From: Brasenia schreberi
Taxonomy: Eukaryota > Streptophyta > Magnoliopsida > Nymphaeales > Cabombaceae
Direction of reading: 5' to 3'
DNA length: 64,000 nucleotides
Assembly: GCA_036023115.1 (NCBI GenBank)
Contig: JAYKKT010000080.1
Span: 12,392,001-12,456,000 of the forward strand
Positions 21,844-32,200 of the stretch are shown here, in pieces (position 1 is the first letter of the stretch; the number at the start of each line of letters is the position of its first letter). The translations under genes were made by a program, and so were the position numbers. Below the pieces are notes generated by a model that was not told where the DNA came from, searched no databases, and saw nothing but the letters and a program-made list of their open reading frames with translations.

Positions 21844-22872
21844 ACTCCGTCACCCTTGCATTGCCGGTCCCATGCCCAGATAAAGGAGGAGTGTTGTGTT
21901 AGGCTTCCGACAGCCAACGTAAAATTTTGTCGGGTTTTTATACCATGGATTACACAAATTATGATATTGGGTTACATTAAGGATCAACGTTAAGTCCATA
22001 CTTATTTATAATGGTGATTGATGAGTTAACAAAACATATTCAAGATGAAGTACCTTGGTGTATGTTATTTGTAGATGACATTGTGTTAGTGGAGGAGTAT
22101 AAGGAAAAAATTAATAGAAAATTAGAACTATGTATAGAAACATTAGAAAGCAAAGGCCTCCAACTTAGTAGAATAAAGACATAATATATGGAATGTAAGT
22201 TTGATCATTTGGTTACTCCAGGAGGACATAGAAATTAAAATTGGCACACATTGAATCCCCCAAAAAGAAAGTTTTAAATACCTAGGGTCAATTTTTCATA
22301 GTGATGAAAGAATTGATGGAGATGTTATGCATAGAATTAATGTTGGTTGGTTAAAATGGAGAGGAGCATTAGGTATTCTTTGTGATAAGAAGATACCATT
22401 AAAGTTAAAAGTAAATATTATAGAGCAACAATTAGACCTGTCATATTTTATGGTTCAGAGTGTTGTGCAGTTAATCATAACATGTACAGAAGATGTCTAT
22501 GACAGAAATGAAGATATTGAGATGGATGAGTGATCATACAAGAAAAGACCGTATACATAATGAGGTTATTAGAAACAAATTAGGAGCGGCACCAATAGAG
22601 AATAAAATGAGAGAATATCATTTAAGATAGTTTGGACATATAGAAAGAAGATCAAAAGAAGAACCTATAAAAAGGTATGAAAAACTAAATTTGAAAAGTA
22701 TTAAAAGAGGTAGAGGACGACCACAAAAGTGTTGGAAAGAAACAATAAAGAATGATCTAGCTTATTGTGAGTTAACCGCTAACATGGTACATGATAGGGC
22801 CCAGTGGAAACAAAGAATCCATGTAGCCGACCCAGTCTAGTATGGAAAAAGACTTAGTTGTTGTTGTTATTT
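21844..22872 (+). mobile_element. Internally deleted RTE LINE, copy C (5' module + RT 3' half)
   Basis: The first ~122 bases (21844-21965) equal the 5' leader of full-length copies. The sequence then jumps directly into the middle of RT (DIGLH.GSTLSPYLF) and continues to the normal 3' end, CTAGTATGGAAAAAGACTTAG plus a GTT array. Leader remainder, endonuclease, linker and half the RT are absent. A perfect 17-bp target-site duplication (ATGAATGTAATTTAAAA at 21827-21843 and 22873-22889) shows this chimera integrated as one unit. The RT box here is FVDD, unlike copies A and B. Scattered stops and a shift after the box make it non-coding. Confidence 0.9.
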
Positions 22873-22889
22873 ATGAATGTAATTTAAAA

Positions 22890-23314
22890 CAAATTAAGGT
22901 TTTTAAAAAAAGGAATGAAGGACAATGTTGTTACACTCGTGTTCTCAAAAAACAGTAGTTAGGCATGATTAATCATTTCGGTGTTGAGTAGGGCAGGATC
23001 CAATCACTCATTATAACATAACTGGGTTAGCATTATCCAACAAGCTCTAGGTTTGGATGTGAATGTTGAAAAACATATACAGATCTCATTGTTAATGAGA
23101 TCTTATTTTCATTAGTGAGTTCCACTACTGGATTCAGATTCAGATTTTATCTGGGTCTGAGTCTGACCCACTGACATCCCTAGTGAGCATTGTGTTTTGC
23201 CCAATGAGAGAGATCGCCTCCCTATATCTAGTTCACACACACAGGCAAAGCACACAAACACACGTAGAGAGAGAGAGTCATATGAGCTAATTCCCCACTT
23301 TTCTTATTTTGTAG
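22890..23314. other. Intergenic / possible intron of an ankyrin gene relic
   Basis: Contains a short CA-rich and GA-rich tract near 23230-23275. Precedes an acceptor-like TTTTGTAG at 23307-23314. Confidence 0.35.
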
Positions 23315-23508
23315 ATTGCAATCTACATATTTTGGAACATGATAGTGGACATCAATGCCATCAACAGTGAAGGGCATACTGCCCTGGACAGGGTCATCAG
23401 GACTCCAAACCCAAACCAGACCTTGTTAGAAGCCCTGCAAAGCTTTAATGCCAAGACAGCAACAGAACTTGAAGGTCCTTTAGACCTTGCAAGACCGAGA
23501 ATTAACTA
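23315..23508 (+). pseudogene. Ankyrin-repeat exon fragment
   Basis: After an acceptor-like sequence, one frame reads VDINAINSEGHTALDRVIRT followed by a leucine-rich stretch and ends at a TAG near 23507. This is the phrase seen in the last ankyrin unit of plant ankyrin/PGG proteins. No PGG motif or membrane segments follow, and no upstream ankyrin exons were recognised. It is most likely a gene fragment. The overlapping frame at 23487-23684 (threonine-rich, 65 residues) resembles nothing I know. Confidence 0.5.
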
Positions 23509-23699
23509 GCACCGGAGTCGCAGCGATTGAGGGTTCCCCGGCATATATAGTGACTCCTACATCAACGACCACAACCACTCAACCTTCATGGATGGCGGCA
23601 CTGAAGCCATGGGTGGAGGAAAACTGTGCAGAAGACAATCATATTCAAATCCTATTTGTGTTCAACTCTATTTTATCATTTTAATTGTTCGATCTTTGA

Positions 23700-24225
23700 G
23701 TTGAATGATTGAGGTGATAAAGCAAAAATTATTTAATCTACAAAATATAAAAATATAATGATACTTTAATTCAAATCCCCATTATTCATCATTCTAATTA
23801 AATTATGAAAATGTTTGTAGAATTAAGCATGAATGAGGTCTGTCGTTCTAATCAAATTGTGAAATTGCTTGGGTAGATTTAAGGTGTAGAGAGAGAGACT
23901 GGTTGGTTTTCAATCCTCATTTGTCTTTTCAAATATCTCTACTGTCATATTTTTAATATCAATGGTTTTCAATACTCATTGTGAAAATCTACATAATCAA
24001 TGATGGAAATTTTAATTTAAAAATCAGTTTATACCATCATATTTTCTTTACTTATATTTAATACATAACATTACAATCTATTTTTATTTCAAATCTTGAC
24101 TATTGATCGATCGAGCGAAAAAAAATGATTGAATAGATTTAAGCATGAAAGGATTGAGCATTATATATAAATTGATCCTCTTGAATACACAGCCGTAGCA
24201 ACCACCTGATCCATGGCTTTGTATG
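23700..24225. other. AT-rich intergenic DNA
   Basis: No recognised features. A GA-rich patch lies near 23890. Confidence 0.35.
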
Positions 24226-24229
24226 TAGA

Positions 24230-24909
24230 GTGATGGCCACAAAACGGCACAGCAACCACCTCATCTATGCTCTAATTTGGCTACATCTTAGTTACGTTTT
24301 CAGTTGGGTATCGTATCGAAAACGGAAAAGTGGCCTCGCATGTTTTCCGTGCAATATAGACCGTCAATTGTTTAGGTCAGGACAACATTGGAATATACCT
24401 TTCGTCCCTTCTCTTCATTTATCTATCCTAACCCAATTATGCATAATCAAATTGCACCAGATTCAGCTCTTCTATAATTCTACCCGTTTCAAGATTGAAA
24501 CCTTCAATTGTCAGCTTCCGGTCGTCCTCGCCAGAGTAGCTTCAGCTGCCTCTTCGAATGGCAGTGAAGAGTCTTCGCCAAGCTGAACTTGGCTTCGTTA
24601 GAGCTTTTTTCCAGATCAAAAGTATGAAATATGGTCCACCCAGAGATTGGCCTAGCAATCCCATACTCTGAATCTCCTTTGTGGCTCCATGAAGCTCAGG
24701 AGCATGCTAAGTTCAAAAAGTCGGATCCGGACGAGACTTCAACTCTTTATTGCTTCAGCTTCCTGACCTCCCCATTTCCATTAGAGGCGAAATCCTTGAT
24801 ACTAGGCTTGGCCAGTTCCAGCATGGAACCAGAACCGAACCAGCCCCCTAAGGGTGCATCTGTGGTAGGCTTCGGCAAGGGTCAGATCCTCACACCCGAA
24901 TCATTATGA
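24230..24909 (+). other. Two consecutive unrecognised ORFs (118 and 92 residues)
   Basis: 24230-24586 and 24631-24909 are plus-strand frames in DNA that is less AT-rich than its surroundings. The first is hydrophobic near its start and ends in a serine-rich tail (SAASSNGSEESSPS). The second is polar with PDETSTLYCFSFLTSPFPLE and ends GASVVGFGKGQILTPESL. I recognise no domain. They could be pieces of a captured or decayed host gene, or chance ORFs. There is no promoter or splice evidence. Confidence 0.25.
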
Positions 24910-26379
24910 GAGGTTTTTTTCGTCACTGCCACACTTCACAGAAGTAAAAGAAAAGAAAAGCAAAAGGAAAAGAAGATGTTGGTAAGTTGCTTTGGTAGAT
25001 CCCACCGTGGCATACACTTTTGTGAATACCCATGTGCATTATAAAATCCGCTTAAATAACATATCTACTTGTAATGATTCCATATCACACACATGAAATT
25101 AACAGTAGGGATGGTGATGGGAAGTTGGATATGGATATACTGGACATGTAGGTTTTCTTAGAATCACAAACCGAAATTGAATCGTGACCGGGTCTGCTTT
25201 CGGTTTCGGTTTTTATTCAAGCCTTAAGTTGTCCAAAGCCAACTAAAAAGATTAAAATGTACCTACACCTCTGGGCAGGTGGATATGGATATATGTCGAG
25301 TTTTTTAGAATCATGAACCCAAATTGAATCGTGACTGAATTGGTTCTGCTTTCAGTTTCGGTTATGGTTTTTATTTGTCTTAAGTTGTCCAAAACCAATT
25401 AACATTTTCCTACACCTCTCCCAATACTCGAACCTCATCTTTGGCCTGTACTGGTTCAGATCCCAAGGATGGGCATGGAGTTGGACTTTTCTTTTTCGAC
25501 GAGTTAGTATTGGACACCGCGTACTCCATTCTAAACCAATGATAGTTATAAAATTAAAGGTATATTTAATGTAAGTTTTAGAAAATTCTATTAATTTTAA
25601 ACAATTAAATCTTGAAATTTTAAATATCTTTTATACATGAAAAACACACACATATATATATATAGAGAGAGAGAGAGAAAGTGAGAGATAATGTTAAATG
25701 CATAATGTCTTTCGGTGCATAATTTTGTATAAACATCTCTATTATTTAATTTTAAAATCAATTATAAAAATTCATATTAAAGTGTCAATTTATATTTTGC
25801 TTATCACTTCAACCACGCAATTATCGAATGATAGAGATGTTATGCAAGATTATGTTCAAAAGACATTACAAATTTAACCCTATCTTTAATATCAATAGGT
25901 CATAGTTAACGGCACATTTTATGAGATTTCACAAAATAATGTATTCATTGTTAAATTAAAGAAAGTTCAAGTCACTCTATGTCATTTTCTAAAAAACGAA
26001 AAAGAGGAAATCTAAGGAAGTCATACTAATTGTTGCATAGTGACTTTGCGACCTTATTGATTTCAAATATTTACCATGTCTATCCATCTTCAAGCTTTCT
26101 TGTGTTCATAGGAAAGGGGTCCTCTCCTCCTCATGGGAACCATCCCAAATGGGGCAGATTGGGGGGAAATAGGTATCAAGATCAAAGATATGGAAAGTAG
26201 AAAAATCCCCGACTCGAATTGGGTGGGGACGGTTATTCTTGAATAAAAATAGAAAGAGGGTTATTGCCCTTTTTTTTTTAGAAAAAAACTTTTCTCATCA
26301 TTTTTCCTTATATGCAAGCTTCATACTTGCTAAAAGTATTTTCTTCAAATATTGGCAGTAAGTCGAACTTGGATAATTT
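24910..26379. other. Intergenic DNA with a tandem duplication
   Basis: Apart from the ~150-bp duplication listed at 25120-25419 and a TA/GA microsatellite at about 25655-25690, nothing is recognised. Confidence 0.4.
25120..25419. repeat. Diverged ~150-bp tandem duplication
   Basis: 25120-25272 and 25273-25419 share GGATATGGATATA, a block AATTGAATCGTGAC, a GTTTCGGTT-rich core, TTAAGTTGTCCAAA and CCTACACCTCT in the same order. The GGTTTCGG words resemble those in the repeat at 20985-21540. Confidence 0.75.
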
Positions 26380-27300
26380 CCTCAACTTTTCTAAACGTAT
26401 ATGCCCAAGGCATTTATGTCATACATTTACATCAACATTAAAGACACAATTAATATAAGAAAAACTTTCATTTTTATTGATTTTAAATTTAAACAATTCA
26501 TGTTCTACATCAAATTCTTCAAAGAAAAATACTCTCTCATGTTTCCCAACAGTTACTTTGCTAGGAACAAATCCTACATCAAAACCTTTCTTTATAAGGT
26601 AGTGATTGAAACTATATGGTACCTTATAGATGGCACAATCAATACATCATTTACACTCGATGTTCTCCTACTTTGTATTCCTTTAGATTTATTGCCTCTT
26701 CCTTAGTCTTCGATATGTGTCTGGTCGCTCCTAAGTCAATCCATCAACTAGTCAATGGGCAATTCATGTAGAGACATTTCGATATCACACAAATTATGTC
26801 ATACTTCTTTGATTATCCACGGTGTGGGTTGTTTCCTCAACTCTTCTTGTCGCGATAATCCTTCTTTTAGTGTTTCATCTTTCCACAAGTGAAACAATTG
26901 ACCTGAGAAGCGGTTTCCAGCATTTTCTTAAAAGATTGACTGCAGTTTTTGTTATTTTTGTCAATCTTTTGTTTGATTTATTTCTCCTTTAGTTAGGTTT
27001 GGAGCTAGGCCATATCTCATCTTATACTACTAGCAATTTTTTTTTTTTGTTAATGTGTTCTTCCTCAATTGCTAGTTTCAGGGGCAATTGTGAAAGATTG
27101 ATTTCATGCCCTAATATAAAGACAGTGGTGATCATGTTCTATGACGAGAGAAGACTGTTCAATGGATATCTGCATCAGTACCGAGATGACTGATTTTACC
27201 ACAGCTAGGCTTCTTGTCATTATTAGTATGTAGTTTACATGTTTCACTACATTATCTCCTTCTTTAATTTTGTAGGAGTTGTATTTTTGTAGCAATAATT
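26380..27300 (-). pseudogene. Ty1/copia gag-zinc knuckle-protease relic
   Basis: On the minus strand: a gag segment (YNSYKIKEGDNVVKHVNYI, 27104-27295), a zinc knuckle (VNCFTCGKMKH near 26905-26870) and a protease-like ID-G-TRHI phrase near 26730, followed by decayed downstream sequence to about 26380. Stops interrupt every part. It belongs to a different copia family from the one at 1367-5205. Confidence 0.65.
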
Positions 27301-27839
27301 GAACATGTAGTTTGACAGTTACATCATAACATTGTTATACATTATTTGTGTGTTTCATGCAGTATATTACACATTTACAAAGCCGATTCCTCTAAACCTT
27401 TCGGTATCGCATCGTTCTTGAATAAAAAAGACTGCTTCTTCGTAACAATGTTATAAACTATTCTTGTATGTCCTGCTTCTTGCAGGATACTACACGGTTA
27501 TGTACTTGACTCACTTGTATGGTCTCACTGTCTTAATATGATATAGCACTGAGGGGTTCTAACTTAAGCACCGTTCATCATGTTCGAAAACATCAAGCTT
27601 TATGTAGCCCAGCCCTATGCACAGGGATAAGGTCCCTTGAGAACTCCCTGAGGATGTGGGGAAGGCCATTCTGGCCCCGTCACGGGGATGGGACCATTGT
27701 CCCCAGCCCCGCGAAGATCCCTACGTAAGTGTGATGATCATCTAAGAGACTTATTTGTATTTCACACACTAGCAAAGGTTATTTAGGTAAATTCCTTCAC
27801 GGCTAATTATTTTCACCTTGTCTTAACTCTGAAACTGAG
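27301..27839. other. Upstream flank of the glycosyltransferase gene
   Basis: Includes a GC-rich patch at about 27650-27715 (GGGGCTGG/CCCCAGCC words) unlike its surroundings. No TATA element is assigned with confidence. Confidence 0.35.
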
Positions 27840-29269
27840 GTGAGCTCTCTCTCTCTCCTGTAAGAAAAAGAGGGAACTCTGGTCTATGGAAGGTCTTCCA
27901 AATTAGAAAAGAGTGAGAAGGCTCAGGGAGAAGCGGAAATTTTTTAGTTTATTTAACTTCGTGTGGACTTCAGGCCAAACCTCACAAAATACGACGACTC
28001 CGCGAAGCTTGCGCACTCAGGTTCTTTTTCTGCTTTCAGTAGCTTTTTGATCGGTTTCCTGCAAAAATCCTCTCGAAATGCTAAAGCTCTTGCCCGTTAT
28101 CGATAGAAATCTCACGGATCAGCATTGTTTCGTGCCGATCGGATACACGGCCGAACGTTTGATCGTGTCTAGTTGCTTCGGGAGATCTGTGGAACGCTGC
28201 TTTTATGTTCAGCCGAATGCTTTATTTTTTAGTGTCGATAGGGAATGCAGCAGAATGCTTATTTTGACTAGTTGCTTTGTAATCGGTTAGTGCTACTATT
28301 TTGTGCAGCCGAATGCTTGCTTTCTCTAATTGCTTCTGAGCATCTGTTTGGTGCTACTCTTATACTGTACATTTGGTGGAATTTGGTTGAACCGAGCGGA
28401 TTTAGTCCGGACTTGCTTGAATCGCAAAGATGTGGTGTTTTTTCTGCTCCTGACAATAGAGATTCTCATTTGGAAGTTGAATATTGAGTTCTCGTCTGTT
28501 TGAACTGCATGAGTAAGTTAGTCGGGGAGGATGTACAGTGCTAGAGCATTTGGACAGCTGAACTTTTAGATATTTGGAAGATTATTATTTTTTCTGTTCT
28601 TACCTTATTTTGAATTTATTCGGGTTTAAGACTATGTGAATTTGCTGTTTGGAGGAGTTTCTACTGTAATTTCGCCCTGTTGAGCTTTAGGATCTCTTTG
28701 GATGGAGATATGGTGTCTTAAAGGTGTCGACAATTGGTTCACAATTTCAAATATTTACTCAGTTTTATTTTCGTTTTCATGATGATAAAAACTTTTTATT
28801 TAAGTTCCACATTCTCTGGCTTGTAAATTAGAATGACTATGAGAATTTTGTTTGTGAGTTTGTCCGATAGTGTTATTGTTCTTTTTGTATTTTCACATGG
28901 TTTAACAACCTGTTTATACACTTGTTGCAGAAACTCAAGTCTTGTGGCTCTTTACTGATCGGGATGACTAGATGGTGAAAAACTAACTTGTACTTTATGG
29001 CATCATGACCCTTGTGTGCTGTGATTGTCATAGATTGTGAATTTACCTTGATTTCTGAAGTTATTTCCGTGGAGTGGTTAAGTTATTCATCACAGATCAC
29101 ATCTAGGGATCTCTATGTTGAAACTTTGGGTACCAAATGTTATGGATTTTATTCCAAATGCCATCTAAAGCTAATTTTTCCACTGCCAGAATTGATCCGT
29201 TATAAGCAAGCTCTGTTAGAAGCTGCCAACACCATCTGACATCCATGTTATGTTGATTCAAAGGGCAGA
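27840..29269 (+). promoter_or_regulatory. Probable promoter-proximal region and 5' leader of the glycosyltransferase gene
   Basis: A (CT)n tract at 27844-27860, common in plant 5' leaders, precedes GC-richer sequence to about 28080. A strong acceptor-like TTGTTGCAG ends at 28930, suggesting a leader intron. An in-frame TGA at 29237-29239 lies just before the start codon at 29270 with no ATG between them. Several small upstream ORFs exist (for example 28078-28290); whether any is translated is unknown. Transcription start is not determined. Confidence 0.45.
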
Positions 29270-32200
29270 ATGGAAGAAAGTGATGATAAGGTAGATTCAC
29301 CAAACAGGGCAGGGAAGCTTGCTTCAATAAGTCTTAAAGCTACTTCTTCAGGTAGGTTGACTCCTAGGCAGTCTCCATCGTTTCGTAGATCTCATTCAAG
29401 TAAAACCCCTCATCGAGAACCTAAAATTCATTTGGGTCCTCTTCGGTGGATCAAGAGCAAGAGTCTGCTGCCTTGGTTGGTCATTATCGTTGTTTGGAGC
29501 TATGTTGGCTTCCACATACAGTCAAAATGGGAACATCAAGAAAATGAAAAGGAGTTCCCAGGTTATGAGAGTTCAAGTCTTTCTGAACAAGATGGGAGCC
29601 TCAAAGATACAGAAATTGAGCACAACTTTGACCGAGTCAAATTTCAGAATGGGTCTGTAACAAATATTGGTTTCAGTGAGGCCCTGGAAGAAAATGATGG
29701 ATCAAAAATGAAGCGAAATCTAGTTAATGTCAATGTCTCCAAAAATAAGAAGTTGGCTTCCACACGGCACCATTTAAATAGAAAAAAGACAAAAAAGTCT
29801 CAATCTCTTAATAGTAAAATCACCCTAGAGAAAGGGAATGATACACTCAGTGGAATCACTGAGCTAAATGAAGAGACATTAATGGCAAGCAACGGTAGTC
29901 TTACATTTACTACTTATGAAACACCCAAGCGAAATACTCCTTATGGACAAATTATTGGCCGTTTTGGGAAGATAGAAGACAGCATTTTGGACTGGAACCC
30001 AAGGAAGAGATCTGGCACTTGTGACAGGAAAGGCAAGTTTGCTCGCTTGGTTTGGGCAAGGTCTTTTGTGTTGATATTTCATGAGCTCTCTGTCACTGGT
30101 GCTCCAATTTCAATGATGGAGCTCGCGAGTGAACTTCTAAGTTGCGGAGGAATGGTATCTGTGGTGGTTCTCAGCAGGAAGGGTGAGCTAATGGGAGAGC
30201 TGTCAAGGCGTGGCATTAAAGTGCTGGATGATAAGGCAGATCTCAGTTATAAGGCTGCATCAAAGGCAGATCTTGTAATTGCTGGTTCAGCTGTCTGCAC
30301 CTCCTGGATCGGTATGCTTTTGCATGTTCTCTGTCCTGGATCGGTATGCTTTTGCATGTTCTCTGTTGCTTTAACACCTAAGTAATAACTGAAATGTCAT
30401 TTGCATGCTTGTGAATTGTACTTCTTTGTGGGTATTCCTTTCCTGTACTTCATAACCATGTCTCATGTTTCTGATTTCCTCTTCTTCTTAAGGTAGCTTA
30501 GCCCCATGGGCTTAACCCAGTCAAGAAAGTCATTGGCTGCTATATTGTCATTGAGGGATTCACCTTTCGTGGAGACTACGGTAGTCTCTGGAAGTTGACG
30601 GTTTGCACCACGAGGGGTGTGGCCTCACCTCCAGGGTGCAGTTTCCATGTAACAATCAATGGAAAAGCTTTGGTGCTACTGCAAAATTTTATAGTTGAAA
30701 TATAACGATCTGTGCTTTCTCATTGTTGTGTGCAACAAGAGGAAAGTTTCCTTTTTCAGCATCCTTAGCAAGCAAGATTCTTGGTTGATAACTTGTTTAA
30801 TGCAAATATATTAGCGGAATAAGAAGGGAGAAGGTATACTTGTGCTAATAGGGATTATCTGTTCGGTCTCTGAGTGTTTTCTCTCTCAGAAGACTCCAAT
30901 TCATGTGTCGTTGCTGCAGGGTAAGACAAAATTTAGTCCTGCTCTTATTCTTATTGGATTATCTACTTAACCCCCAAGTCTCTTGTATGATTCATGCTTT
31001 GCTGAGGCGTGTTTTCATGGATATCTTAAATTGGAGATTGTCATTAACCTGACTTCAAATGGGGAACAGGATTTGTTTTTTCTAACATAAAACCACTGAG
31101 TAAAACTATCTAAATTTTTTTCTTTTTGTTTCTTCCTCCTTTTGCAGAACAGTATCTTTCAAATTACATGAGTAGTGCTTATCATCTAGTTTGGTGGATC
31201 ATGGAGAACAGAAAGCCATACTTTATTCGCTCAAAGCATATGTTGTCCAAAGTGAGGATGTTAATGTTTCTATCCGAATCTCAGTCTAAGCAGTGGCTTA
31301 CTTGGTGCCAAGAAGAAAACATTCAGCTAAAGTCCTCACCTGCACTGGTTCCTCTTTCAATCAATGATGAACTGGCCTTTGTAGCTGGAATTCCTTCTTC
31401 CTTGAATTCTCCCTCATTTACTGTTGAAAGAATGATGGAGAAAAGGCAACTACTGAGAAACGCTGTTAGAAGAGAATTAGGATTAAATGACAGTGATATG
31501 CTTGTGATGACACTAAGTAGCATCAACCCTGGAAAAGGCCAGTTGTTTCTTCTTCAGTCAGCTCTCCTGTTGTCTAATAAATTATCTTCTGAATTAGATG
31601 TTAAAATAAAAAATACCATGGGAGACACAAATTCCTCAACACATGCTGTTGGAAAAGGACGTCCTACTCATAAAAGGAAAAAGTCAAGGACCCTTCAAGC
31701 ATTTAATCATCATAATCAATTATCAAATTTCTCAAGACCTACGTGGACTGGAAATAACTTTGACAAGCAAAACTCGAGCTTATTGGATCCTTCATTTTAT
31801 AGCAGTCCTGAAACTATGCAAAGTAGCATTAGGGAGCATGGGATGAGAAGGATATTGGAAGACTATGCAAGTCGAAGTAGGAGTCCAAAATTGTTAATTG
31901 GGTCCCTTGGATGCAAGAGTAATAAAGTGGTGTATGTGAAAGCAATGCTTAATTTTTTATCCCAACATCCAGAGCTATCAAAAGCAGTGTTGTGGACTCC
32001 CGCAACGACACATGTTGCATCACTTTATGCTGCAGCTGATGTATATGTCATAAATGCTCAGGTAAAACGAATATTTTTCATTTTCTACTCGTCAATTTCC
32101 GCCCAACTTCATTAGGATTGTGCTTTGCATATAGACTATAGAGTTTCTTTAGTTGACAATGAATCTTTATTTTGATCAGCATATTCTCAGCTGGCGTCGG

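Noticed and set aside
28078..28487. Protein-coding gene upstream of the glycosyltransferase
   Set aside because: Short frames on both strands in the probable leader; no family resemblance. At most upstream ORFs.
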